Source: Clostridia bacterium (GTDB lineage Bacteria > Bacillota > Clostridia > Oscillospirales > Ruminococcaceae). From it: a stretch of DNA of 9,450 bases. The notes below the pieces were generated by a model. It was not told the origin of the DNA, did no database searches, and saw only the letters and a program-made list of their open reading frames with translations. The stretch is from the NCBI GenBank assembly GCA_003246805.1, contig QKDG01000097.1:1-9450 (forward strand). The letters are read 5' to 3'. A program made the translations under genes and the position numbers. Shown here one piece after another: positions 1 to 6,615 of the stretch; the first letter of the stretch is position 1; every line of letters starts with the position of its first letter.

Positions 1-1
1 G

Positions 2-298
2 CCTGACGGTAAGCTTCGCTTCTATATAGTTGACATTAAAAATTCACTTACAGGAATGGTTGAGCTATATGTTGAGCCTAATGATACGGATAAAAATTAC
101 GGAATTTATTCGCTGAAGGTAAAGGGCTGCGAAAAACGAGTTGGATATTCAAAAGGCCGTGGAGATGAAGCTCTCCCTGTTGTAAAGTGGATAGGTGATA
201 ATAAGATTCAGTATCAGTTCCCTGGGCAGGATGAAAAGCACTCAGTAATAGCTGATTCTGATGTTAAAAAAGACTATTTCTCTTTTTTGTTTACTTAA
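2..298 (+). CDS. 3' end of an unrecognised gene (5' end outside window)
   Basis: The reading frame is open from the window's left edge to a TAA at 296-298, giving at least 98 residues. An internal ATG at 56 could act as a start, but there is no convincing ribosome binding site before it and the frame continues upstream, so this is most likely the C-terminal part of a larger protein. The visible part is polar and beta-prone, with many Asp, Lys and Tyr residues, a VVKWIGDNKIQYQF stretch and no membrane segment. Such segments occur in secreted or lipoprotein beta-rich domains of Firmicutes, but I cannot assign a family. An intrinsic terminator follows 16 nt after the stop, so this is the last gene of its transcript. 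Confidence 0.6.
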   Translation, partial: PDGKLRFYIVDIKNSLTGMVELYVEPNDTDKNYGIYSLKVKGCEKRVGYSKGRGDEALPVVKWIGDNKIQYQFPGQDEKHSVIADSDVKKDYFSFLFT

Positions 299-314
299 AA
301 TTAATAACAAACTG

Positions 315-339
315 AAAGCAGGGTTAAGCCCTGCTTTTT
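315..339 (+). terminator. Intrinsic terminator after the first (partial) gene
   Basis: A 9-bp perfect stem AAAGCAGGG/CCCTGCTTT (315-323 with 329-337) encloses a 5-nt loop TTAAG and runs into a T tract (335-339). The ribosome binding site of the next gene (AAGGAG, 340-345) follows immediately. Any transcript of the GNAT gene that starts upstream must therefore read through this hairpin. Confidence 0.85.
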
Positions 340-351
340 AAGGAGCTTTTT

Positions 352-795
352 ATGGATGTTTTAATTCGTGAAGCAAATAATGATGATTTAGAACAAATTT
401 TAAAGCTTTATACTCATCTGCATAATAATGAAATGCCTTTTATAGATGATACAATACTGAACATTTGGAAGTTGATGATTAATGATAAAAATTATAATAT
501 TATTGTTGCATTAGCAAACGATACAATTGTATCATCATGTGTTTTAGTAGTAATTCCAAATCTTACACACTTTCAAAAGCCTTATGCTTTAATTGAAAAT
601 GTTATTACCCATAAAGAATTCCGAAATAAAGGAATCGCGACACAAGTTTTAAGTTATGCAAAAGAAATAGCAGTTGGCGAAAATTGCTATAAGATAATGT
701 TGTTAACGGGCAGTAAAGAAGAAACAACTTTAGGTTTTTATAAAAAATCAGGCTATAATTGTGTGGATAAAACAGGATTTATACATTGGCTTTAA
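352..795 (+). CDS. GNAT-family N-acetyltransferase
   Basis: A 147-residue protein with the layout of a single-domain GNAT enzyme, which transfers an acetyl group from acetyl-CoA to an amine. The acetyl-CoA pyrophosphate-binding motif A is visible as R91-x-x-G94-x-A96 in HKEFRNKGIATQVL. The C-terminal motif B follows as LGFYKKSGY (residues 127-135). The N-terminus (VLIREANNDDLEQILKLY) is the usual beta1-alpha1 start of the fold. The start is set by AAGGAG at 340-345, 6 nt before the ATG. The substrate cannot be read from sequence. The length is normal for the family. rarA begins 20 nt after the stop, so the two are probably cotranscribed. I see no clear promoter between the upstream terminator and this start, so transcription may come from inside or beyond the previous gene. 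Confidence 0.9.
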   Translation: MDVLIREANNDDLEQILKLYTHLHNNEMPFIDDTILNIWKLMINDKNYNIIVALANDTIVSSCVLVVIPNLTHFQKPYALIENVITHKEFRNKGIATQVLSYAKEIAVGENCYKIMLLTGSKEETTLGFYKKSGYNCVDKTGFIHWL

Positions 796-815
796 TTGTA
801 TAGAGAGGTGAAATA

Positions 816-2089
816 ATGTCAGCCCCGTTGGCAGATAGAATTCGACCTAAAAGCCCCTTGATGAGGTTTTTGGGCAGGCACATCTTTTAGGCAAGGGTAA
901 GCCTCTCAGGCGAATAATTGAGAGTGACTACATCCCTAATATGATATTTTACGGTTCTTCTGGAATAGGTAAAACAACTGTTGCAAGGATTATTGCAAAC
1001 AGCACAAATAAGAAAATGTTTAAGCTAAACGGCACATCAGCATCGGTATCTGATATCAAGGATATAATTAGTGAGACTGAAACTATCGATGGATTTAACG
1101 GTATTCTTCTTTATCTTGATGAAATTCAGTATCTTAATAAAAAGCAGCAGCAATCATTGCTTGAATATATTGAGAATGGCAAAATTACACTAATAGCCTC
1201 AACAACTGAAAATCCATATTTTTATGTTTATAACGCTATATTAAGCCGTTCAACAGTATTTGAATTCAAGCCCCTGAATTTTGAGGATATCATCCCTGCC
1301 GTTGCAAATGCCTTTGAGTTTATGGGAGCAGAATTGAATTTAAAAGTTGTTGTAGAGAATGGAGTAATTGAGCATATTGCAAAGGGCTGTGGTGGGGACG
1401 TAAGAAAATCCATCAATACAGTTGAATTATGCGTGCTTTCTGCTGAAAACATAAATAATGAGCTTATAGTTACTCTTGAAAACGCACGGCTTTTAACTCA
1501 AAGGAGCAATATGCGTTATGACAGGGACGGCGACGAGCATTATAATATCTTATCAGCACTGCAAAAATCAATACGCGGCTCTGATGAAAATGCTGCTCTG
1601 CACTATGCTGCAAGGCTAATTGAAGCAGGGGATATTATATCATTGTCAAGGCGTCTGCTCGTCATTGCAAGCGAGGATATAGGCCTTGCTTATCCTCAGG
1701 CAATAACAATAGTAAAGGCGTGTGTTGACAGTGCGATGCAGTTAGGGCTACCAGAAGCGAGAATTCCTCTTGCACAGGCTATTGTTTTGCTATGCACTTC
1801 ACCAAAATCAAATTCATCCTATGTTGCAATTGATGAAGCTCTTGCTGATGTCAGAAATGGCGAATACGGTGACATCCCGGCATATTTAAAAGACGGTCAT
1901 TATTCCGGTGCTAAAAAGCTTGGCAATGCAATAGGGTACAAGTATCCGCATGATTATCATAATTCATACACAAAACAGCAGTATCTTCCGGACAAGATAA
2001 AAAATAAAGTGTATTATAATTTTGGCAACAATAAGAATGAACAGCTTTCTATGTTGTATAGAAAGAAAATTATTGACGAAAATAAGTAA
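816..2089 (+). pseudogene. rarA: RarA/MgsA AAA+ ATPase with an N-terminal frameshift
   Basis: Replication-associated recombination protein A (MgsA/WRNIP1 family) is an ATPase that acts at stalled replication forks. Translation from ATG 816 (RBS GAGAGGTG, 803-810) gives the expected start MSAPLADRIRPKS, but that frame ends at TAG 888-890. The remainder (PLDEVFGQAHLLGKGKP, then the ATPase) is in the -1 frame, open from 851 to 2089. The switch lies at the C4 run 854-857; removing two C or adding one restores a single frame of about 423 residues, normal for RarA. Counting on the repaired frame: Walker A GSSGIGKTT (46-54), Walker B LLYLDEIQ (D101, E102), sensor-1 ASTTENP (127-133), arginine finger SR144. 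The C-terminal tetramerisation and lid region includes SEDIGLAYPQA and SPKSNSSYVA. ATG 941 lies just before Walker A, so a product from there would lack the conserved N-terminus. It could be a true pseudogene, a sequencing error or a strain variant; the rest of the gene shows no decay. Confidence 0.88.
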
Positions 2090-2110
2090 AAACAGAATTA
2101 TTGTCAGCTT

Positions 2111-2139
2111 TTGAGCATATAGTTATAGATGAATAATAT
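2111..2139 (+). promoter_or_regulatory. Candidate promoter for the PRC-barrel gene
   Basis: TTGAGC (2111-2116), a 17-nt spacer, then TAATAT (2134-2139) fits a sigma-A-type promoter. The predicted start of transcription near 2146 falls directly before the ribosome binding site at 2148, so the leader would be almost absent. The -35 is only moderately close to consensus and the region is AT-rich, so chance matches are possible. Readthrough from rarA is the alternative, since no terminator is visible between the two genes. Confidence 0.4.
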
Positions 2140-2147
2140 ACTCTTCT

Positions 2148-2156
2148 GGGGGTGAT
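2148..2156 (+). promoter_or_regulatory. Strong ribosome binding site overlapping the nominal GTG start
   Basis: GGGGGTGAT matches the ideal anti-16S sequence GGAGGTGAT at 8 of 9 positions. It contains the GTG (2152) that an ORF finder would take as the start, so it cannot serve that codon. It is well placed for the in-frame CTG at 2161 (4 nt after the last matched base), which would give MVCSLGDLRNKEVIN, the N-terminus expected for this family. Confidence 0.55.
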
Positions 2157-2451
2157 AGCTCTGGTTTGCAGTCTTGGTGATTTAAGAAACAAGGAAGTAA
2201 TAAATATTAAGAATGGTGCAAAGCTGGGCTATGTCGATGATGTTGAAATCAATACGGAAAATGCAAGTGTTCTTGCATTGATTGTTTATGGTCGGCCACG
2301 TATATTCGGCCTTTTTGGAAGAGATGAGGATTTGATTGTTAAATGCGACGATATAAAGCTTATAGGAGAGGATACCATATTGGTATCGTTTGATGATTTA
2401 ACAGAGCATACAAAGGCAAGAAGTTTTAGTATTGAAAATTTATTTAAATAA
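2152..2451 (+). CDS. YlmC/YmxH-family PRC-barrel protein
   Basis: A small protein of about 97-99 residues built almost entirely of a PRC-barrel domain. Recognisable landmarks are the opening DLRNKEVINIKNGAKLGYVDD, a central ALIVYGRPRIFGLFGRDEDLIV and a closing IKLIGEDTILV. This order matches the YlmC/YmxH group found in spore-forming Firmicutes, where members are annotated as sporulation proteins without a defined biochemical role. No membrane segment or signal peptide is seen, so it should be cytoplasmic. The coordinates use the GTG at 2152, but the strong ribosome binding site (2148-2156) covers that codon. Translation may instead start at CTG 2161, which would make the protein three residues shorter. 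rpsB follows with its own promoter, so the linkage is probably positional only. Confidence 0.8.
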   Translation: MIALVCSLGDLRNKEVINIKNGAKLGYVDDVEINTENASVLALIVYGRPRIFGLFGRDEDLIVKCDDIKLIGEDTILVSFDDLTEHTKARSFSIENLFK

Positions 2452-2465
2452 TTTGTCAATAACTA

Positions 2466-2494
2466 TTGCAATATATAATATTTAATGATATAAT
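2466..2494 (+). promoter_or_regulatory. Promoter of the rpsB-tsf operon
   Basis: TTGCAA (2466-2471), a 17-nt spacer and a perfect TATAAT (2489-2494), with AT-rich DNA upstream that could act as an UP element. The predicted start is near 2501, giving a leader of about 105 nt. A second overlapping combination, TTGTCA (2453-2458) with TAATAT (2476-2481) at 17-nt spacing, could be a tandem promoter. A strong promoter fits a ribosomal protein operon. Confidence 0.75.
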
Positions 2495-2510
2495 ATTAAA
2501 GCAATTCGCA

Positions 2511-2568
2511 CGCATATCTTTTGTGGTTGGTCCTTTGAAAAAAGGTGTGTCACAAGCTAATTTATGCG
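2511..2568 (+). promoter_or_regulatory. Structured 5' leader of rpsB (candidate autoregulatory element)
   Basis: Three nested helices are visible in the rpsB leader. The outer one is CGCATA/TATGCG (2511-2516 with 2563-2568), the middle one TTGTG/CACAA (2521-2525 with 2551-2555), and the apical one CCTTT/AAAGG (2532-2536 with 2541-2545) closing a GAAA tetraloop (2537-2540). Internal loops of 4-7 nt separate them on both sides. The 3' side of the outer helix abuts GGAGG at 2568-2572. Leaders of this kind often bind the encoded ribosomal protein. That S2 binds here is inference. Confidence 0.45.
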
Positions 2569-2606
2569 GAGGAAAATTTAAAAACCAAAAACAGGAGGTA
2601 ACTACC

Positions 2607-3347
2607 ATGGGAGTAGTATCAATGAAGCAGCTTCTTGAAGCTGGTGTGCATTTCGGTCACCAGACAAGAAGATGGAATCCAAAAATGGCACAGTACATTT
2701 TCACAGAAAGAAACGGCATCTACATTATCGATTTGCAGAAAACTGTTAAAAAGCTTGAAGAAGCTTATTTGTTTGTTCGCGAAGTTGCTGCAAACGGCGA
2801 TTCTGTATTGTTTGTAGGAACAAAAAAGCAAGCAGGAGATTCTATTAAAGAAGAAGCTATCCGTGCTAATGCTAATTATGTTAGTGCTCGCTGGCTTGGC
2901 GGTATGATGACAAACTTCAAGACAATTCAGCGCAGAATAAAAAGACTTGAACAGCTAAATACAATGAAGGAAGATGGTACTTTTGACCTTCTCCCTAAAA
3001 AAGAAGTTATAAAGCTGAACCTTGAAATTGAAAAGCTTGAAAAATTCCTTGGCGGAATCAAGAATATGAAGAAGCTACCTGGAGCATTATTTGTTGTTGA
3101 CCCTAAAAAAGAAAAAATTGCTGTATCAGAAGCTAAAAAGCTTGGTATTCCAGTAGTTGCTATTGTTGATACAAACTGTGACCCAGATGAAGTTGACTAT
3201 GTTATCCCTGGAAACGATGATGCTATAAGAGCAGTTAAGCTTATTGCTGGCTGTATGGCAGATGCTATTATCGAAGGCAGACAAGGCGAACAGGTTGATA
3301 ATAATGAAAAAGTTGCTGATGAAGCTGTTGCAGAATCAGCTGAATAG
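2607..3347 (+). CDS. rpsB: 30S ribosomal protein S2
   Basis: Ribosomal protein uS2, an RNA-binding component of the 30S subunit. The 246-residue product matches the family closely, with MKQLLEAGVHFGHQTRRWNP at residues 6-25, FTERNGIYIIDLQKT, VGTKKQA, RWLGGMMTNF and the C-terminal IPVVAIVDTNCDPDEVDYVIPGNDDAIRA. The ATG at 2607 is chosen because AGGAGGT (2593-2599) lies 7 nt before it and because the product begins MGVVSMKQLLEAG, as in other Firmicutes. The frame is open upstream to an ATG at 2466, but that stretch overlaps the promoter and leader and encodes nothing S2-like. The acidic tail (last 20 residues) is typical of clostridial S2. tsf follows 65 nt later, the conserved bacterial gene pair. 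Confidence 0.98.
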   Translation: MGVVSMKQLLEAGVHFGHQTRRWNPKMAQYIFTERNGIYIIDLQKTVKKLEEAYLFVREVAANGDSVLFVGTKKQAGDSIKEEAIRANANYVSARWLGGMMTNFKTIQRRIKRLEQLNTMKEDGTFDLLPKKEVIKLNLEIEKLEKFLGGIKNMKKLPGALFVVDPKKEKIAVSEAKKLGIPVVAIVDTNCDPDEVDYVIPGNDDAIRAVKLIAGCMADAIIEGRQGEQVDNNEKVADEAVAESAE

Positions 3348-3356
3348 TTAAAATTT

Positions 3357-3381
3357 ATGCCCGAACTAAACCCTCGGGCAT
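3357..3381 (+). promoter_or_regulatory. Intercistronic hairpin between rpsB and tsf
   Basis: ATGCCCGA (3357-3364) and TCGGGCAT (3374-3381) form a perfect 8-bp stem with a 9-nt loop. No T tract follows, so it is not a complete intrinsic terminator. The next bases form a 14-nt palindrome, ATATTCTAGAATAT (3380-3393). The hairpin may stabilise the rpsB part of the message or cause partial pausing that sets the S2:EF-Ts ratio; this role is inferred from position. Confidence 0.55.
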
Positions 3382-3412
3382 ATTCTAGAATATAGATGTG
3401 GAGGAATATTTA

Positions 3413-4333
3413 ATGGCTAATATTACAGCAAAAGACGTTGCAGCTCTAAGAGAGCTTACCGGCGTTGGTATGATGGATTGTAAAAAAGCTCTTGTTGAGG
3501 CTGATGGAGACTCAGAAAAAGCTATTCAGATTCTTCGTGAAAAGGGTCTTGCTACACAGGCTAAAAAAGCTGGCAGAATTGCAGCTGAAGGACTTGTTGT
3601 TGCATATGTTGAAAACGGTGTAGGTACTGTTGTTGAAGTTAACTCTGAAACTGATTTTGTTGCTAACAATGAGCAATTTAAGGAGTTTGTAAATCTTGTT
3701 GCTAAAACTATTATTGATAGCAACCCTGCTGATGTTGATGCTTTATTAAAAACAACTTTAAGTGGTTCTTCTGTAACTGTTGAAGAAGGATTGCAGGAGC
3801 TGTTTTTGAAAATCAGAGAGAACATGCAAATTCGCCGTTTTGTTAGGATGGAAGGAATTCTTGTTCCTTATGTTCACGGTGGTGGAAAAATTGGTGTTCT
3901 TGTAAAGCTTGAATCTGATATTGATGCTAATAACGAGAAGCTATTCGAAGTAGGAAAAGACTGTGCTCTTCAGGTTGCTGCTATGAATCCATTGTACTTG
4001 AACAGAGAAGAAGTTCCTGCAAACGCTGTTGAGGAAGAAAAGAGAATAATGATGACTCAAATGGCTGAGGACCCAAAAATGGCTAACAAGCCAGAGCAGG
4101 TTCTTGCAAAAATTGTTGAAGGTAAGATAGGCAAGTATTATACAGAAAACTGCTTGGTTGAGCAATCATTTGTAAAAGATGGCGATATGTCTGTTAAGCA
4201 GTATGTTGACAGTGTTGCAAAATCACTTGGTGGTTCAATTAAAGTTACTGGATTTGTTCGTTTTGAAAAAGGCGAAGGTATTCAGAAAAAGGACGATAAC
4301 TTTGCTGACGAAGTTGCTAACATGATTAAATAG
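3413..4333 (+). CDS. tsf: Elongation factor Ts
   Basis: EF-Ts exchanges GDP for GTP on EF-Tu during translation. The product has 306 residues, within the normal range. The N-terminal UBA-like domain is MANITAKDVAALRELTGVGM with the following DCKKALVEADGDSEKAIQILREKG. The signature NSETDFVANNEQF follows, then the two core subdomains (VEEGLQELFLKIRENMQIRRF; CALQVAAMNPLYLNREEVP). The late LVEQSFVKDGDMSVKQYV motif is in place. ATG 3413 is chosen over the in-frame GTG at 3398, because GGAGGAA (3400-3406) lies just before 3413 and MANITAKDV is the usual N-terminus. It is second in the rpsB-tsf operon and is followed by a strong terminator, so the operon ends here. Confidence 0.98.
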   Translation: MANITAKDVAALRELTGVGMMDCKKALVEADGDSEKAIQILREKGLATQAKKAGRIAAEGLVVAYVENGVGTVVEVNSETDFVANNEQFKEFVNLVAKTIIDSNPADVDALLKTTLSGSSVTVEEGLQELFLKIRENMQIRRFVRMEGILVPYVHGGGKIGVLVKLESDIDANNEKLFEVGKDCALQVAAMNPLYLNREEVPANAVEEEKRIMMTQMAEDPKMANKPEQVLAKIVEGKIGKYYTENCLVEQSFVKDGDMSVKQYVDSVAKSLGGSIKVTGFVRFEKGEGIQKKDDNFADEVANMIK

Positions 4334-4357
4334 TATTAAATATTGTTAAATAATTTG

Positions 4358-4383
4358 GGTGATAGCTTTGCTGTCACCTTTTT
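4358..4383 (+). terminator. Intrinsic terminator of the rpsB-tsf operon
   Basis: GGTGATAGC (4358-4366) pairs with GCTGTCACC (4370-4378) over 9 bp with one G-U pair and a TTT loop, followed by T5 (4379-4383). The -35 box of the next promoter begins only 3 nt later. Confidence 0.9.
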
Positions 4384-4385
4384 AT

Positions 4386-4414
4386 TTGACTAAAATTGTT
4401 GTTATATGTATAAT
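4386..4414 (+). promoter_or_regulatory. Promoter of the HD-domain nucleotidase gene
   Basis: TTGACT (4386-4391), a 17-nt spacer and a perfect TATAAT (4409-4414). The predicted transcription start near 4421 leaves a leader of about 28 nt before ATG 4449. Together with the terminator directly upstream, it makes this gene a separate unit from tsf. Confidence 0.75.
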
Positions 4415-4448
4415 AATCATATCTTTTAATGAAAGGTTTGACGACAAA

Positions 4449-5033
4449 ATGCAAGAAAATCAGTTTTATGCAATGCTATCAAGAATGAAATATATTAACA
4501 GATGGGGTCTAATGCGTAACGTAATATCTGAGAATATTTGTGAGCACAGCCTTGATGTTGCAATTATTGCTCATGCTCTTGGTATAATAAAAAATAAAAG
4601 ATTTAACGGGAATGTTAACTGTGAACGGCTTGCTGTTCTCGCTATTTTTCATGATGCTACTGAGATAATAACGGGTGATTTGCCTACACCTGTAAAATAT
4701 TACAGCAATGATATAAAAAATGCTTACAAAGAGGTTGAGGATGTAGCAAAAAAAACCTTATTATCATATCTGCCTGATGATTTAAGCAATGAATATTCTA
4801 ATCTGCTTTATAAAGATAAGGACGATGAATATCTGTGGAGACTTGTTAAAGCCGCTGACCGATTTTCTGCGCTGATTAAATGCATTGAAGAACGACGGAT
4901 GGGAAACAAGGATTTTGAAAAAGCAGAAGAAACAATAATAAAATCTTTATCAGAAATTGATTTGTCGGAAGTAAAGTGTTTTTTAGATGAATTTATTCCT
5001 GCATACGGATTAACCCTTGATGAACAGGCGTAG
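4449..5033 (+). CDS. yfbR: YfbR-like HD-domain 5'-deoxynucleotidase
   Basis: A metal-dependent HD phosphohydrolase of 194 residues. Family members dephosphorylate deoxynucleoside 5'-monophosphates in the cytoplasm. From memory, its key residues fall at the numbers reported for E. coli YfbR: R18 and W19 (deoxyribose recognition), H33 (EHSLDV), H68-D69 and E72 (FHDATEIITGD), D77, and D137 (AADRFSALIKCIEER). The N-terminal FYAMLSRMKYINRWGLMRN is also characteristic. The start is ATG 4449, with AAAGG at 4432-4436 about 12 nt upstream. The frame is open back to 4359, but that part would overlap the tsf terminator and the promoter and encodes an unrelated hydrophobic stretch. It has its own promoter and stands alone. 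The exact nucleotide preference is inferred from the family. Confidence 0.9.
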   Translation: MQENQFYAMLSRMKYINRWGLMRNVISENICEHSLDVAIIAHALGIIKNKRFNGNVNCERLAVLAIFHDATEIITGDLPTPVKYYSNDIKNAYKEVEDVAKKTLLSYLPDDLSNEYSNLLYKDKDDEYLWRLVKAADRFSALIKCIEERRMGNKDFEKAEETIIKSLSEIDLSEVKCFLDEFIPAYGLTLDEQA

Positions 5034-5140
5034 TATTCTTTGTATTCATTTATTTGAAATATAATTTACAACAAAATTTTACAAATATACTTGATTTTCC
5101 AAATATATAATTTCTGATTATATAAATATATATATAGATA

Positions 5141-5159
5141 ATTTTTTATTATAAAAAAT
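5141..5159 (+). repeat. A/T inverted repeat in the 5034-5241 intergenic region
   Basis: ATTTTTTAT (5141-5149) and ATAAAAAAT (5151-5159) form a perfect 9-bp inverted repeat around one central base. It could be a weak terminator-like hairpin for the HD gene or an operator for the next gene. The surrounding 208 nt are extremely AT-rich and show no ORF or RNA gene that I recognise. Confidence 0.35.
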
Positions 5160-5172
5160 GACAAATATCCTC

Positions 5173-5201
5173 TTGTAATGATGATGAAAATGTAGTAAAG
5201 T
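5173..5201 (+). promoter_or_regulatory. Candidate promoter for the FAD oxidoreductase gene
   Basis: TTGTAA (5173-5178), a 17-nt spacer and TAAAGT (5196-5201). Both boxes are imperfect. Position is the main support: it lies 40 nt before the start codon, in a gap with no other good candidate. Confidence 0.3.
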
Positions 5202-5241
5202 TATCAAGGCGCTTATTTTATTTAAAAACGGAGGATATTTA

Positions 5242-6615
5242 ATGCAAAATAATTATGATATAGCTATTATTGGCGGGGGAATTGGCGGTATAATGACTGC
5301 TTATCGCCTTATAGAAAATAATCCTGAACTTAAAATTGTTATGTTTGAAAAAGGCAATCAATTAGATAACAGGCAATGCCCTATACTGACAAAAAAGGTT
5401 AGCTCATGTATCAGATGCAAATCATGTGCAATTATGGAGGGTATGGCGGGAGCAGGTGCTTTTTCTGACGGTAAATATGTAATTACAACAGAATACGGTG
5501 GATGGTTAACTGATTTCCTACCTGAAAATGTGGTTATCGATTATATAGAACAAGCTGATAAAATTCTTGTAAATCACGGTGCAACAACTGAACGTTTTTC
5601 TCCTGACAATGAACTTAAAAAGCTGTGCCTTCAAAACGGTTTGCATATGCAGCAGGCACAGGTTAAGCATCTTGGAACAGATTCAAACTATGCTACTATG
5701 TTAAAGGTTATTGAAAGCATTTCTGACAAATGTGAAATCAAAACAAATACTGAGGTAATCGGTGTTGATAAAGACAATAAGGTTATCACCTTTAAAACAA
5801 AGGACACTACCGATTCAGTTATTGCTGAAAAAATTGTTTTCGCAGTTGGAAGAGCGGGAAGCAAATTTCTTCAAAAATGGTGCAAGGAAAACAAAATTGA
5901 ATTATCAAATAATCAGGTAGATGTTGGCGTTCGTGTTGAGCTCCCCGCAATAATTTGGGAGGATTTTGCAAAAAGGATTTATGAGCCTAAAATATGGTAT
6001 TCAAGCGAACAATATGGTGATATGACGAGAATGTTCTGCTTTAATGACAGGGGAAGTGTTGTTACAGAAAACACTGATGGGGTAATTACTGTAAATGGTC
6101 ACTCTTATCGCGGCGAAGAAAAGAAAACAAAGAACTCAAACTTTGCTTTATTATCAACTCAGAAATTTACAACTCCTTTCAAAGAACCTATTGAATACGC
6201 AAGACACGTTGCACAGCTTGCCAATCTGCTAAGTGGTGATGGAATTTTAGTTCAGCGATTCGGGGATTTAATACATGGAAGAAGAACAACAGATGAGCGT
6301 TTAAAGCGTTCAACTACTGTTCCTACGTTGAATGCAGTTCCTGGTGATTTAAGCTTATGCTTACCAAAGCGTCAGCTTGACAATATTATCGAAACAATCT
6401 ATGCTTTGGATAAAATTGCGCCAGGTACAGCAAACTATGATACTCTTCTTTATGGAATTGAGTGTAAGTATTATTCTGCACGCCCTGTCGCAACAGAGTT
6501 TGAAATTGATGGCTGCCAGGGAATTTATGCAATAGGTGATGGCGCAGGCTATACACGCTCGCTTGCACAGGCAGCAGCTAACGGATTATTTGTTGCTGAT
6601 AAAATATTGAATTAA
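5242..6615 (+). CDS. FAD-dependent oxidoreductase (COG2509-like) with a four-cysteine cluster
   Basis: A 457-residue flavoprotein. The N-terminal Rossmann motif is YDIAIIGGGIGG (G11-x-G13-x-x-G16), with E36 at the end of beta2 for FAD ribose. A C-terminal FAD motif, GIYAIGDGAGYTRSLAQAAANG, follows near residues 428-449. C46, C56, C59 and C62 lie in a C-x9-C-x2-C-x2-C arrangement, directly followed by GMAGAGAFSDGK. The combination of these cysteines, the GAGAFSDGK block and GVRVELP resembles uncharacterised FAD-dependent dehydrogenases of COG2509. It is shorter than the longer COG2509 members I recall, which carry an N-terminal extension. The cysteines could hold an iron-sulfur cluster or be structural. 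Substrate and physiological role are unknown. GGAGGA (5230-5235) supports ATG 5242. The aro operon starts downstream with its own promoter, so cotranscription is not required. Confidence 0.8.
   Translation: MQNNYDIAIIGGGIGGIMTAYRLIENNPELKIVMFEKGNQLDNRQCPILTKKVSSCIRCKSCAIMEGMAGAGAFSDGKYVITTEYGGWLTDFLPENVVIDYIEQADKILVNHGATTERFSPDNELKKLCLQNGLHMQQAQVKHLGTDSNYATMLKVIESISDKCEIKTNTEVIGVDKDNKVITFKTKDTTDSVIAEKIVFAVGRAGSKFLQKWCKENKIELSNNQVDVGVRVELPAIIWEDFAKRIYEPKIWYSSEQYGDMTRMFCFNDRGSVVTENTDGVITVNGHSYRGEEKKTKNSNFALLSTQKFTTPFKEPIEYARHVAQLANLLSGDGILVQRFGDLIHGRRTTDERLKRSTTVPTLNAVPGDLSLCLPKRQLDNIIETIYALDKIAPGTANYDTLLYGIECKYYSARPVATEFEIDGCQGIYAIGDGAGYTRSLAQAAANGLFVADKILN

Noticed and set aside
849..863. Programmed -1 frameshift in rarA
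   Set aside because: The C run could allow P-site slippage, but the A-site codon TTG does not re-pair in the -1 frame. No stimulatory hairpin is evident, and rarA is not known to use recoding.
2466..2606. N-terminal extension of rpsB from the upstream in-frame ATG
   Set aside because: This stretch overlaps the promoter and structured leader, has no S2-like residues, and ATG 2607 has an ideal ribosome binding site.
4359..4448. N-terminal extension of the HD nucleotidase gene
   Set aside because: It would begin inside the tsf terminator and run through the TTGACT/TATAAT promoter. The family N-terminus and its residue numbering start at ATG 4449.
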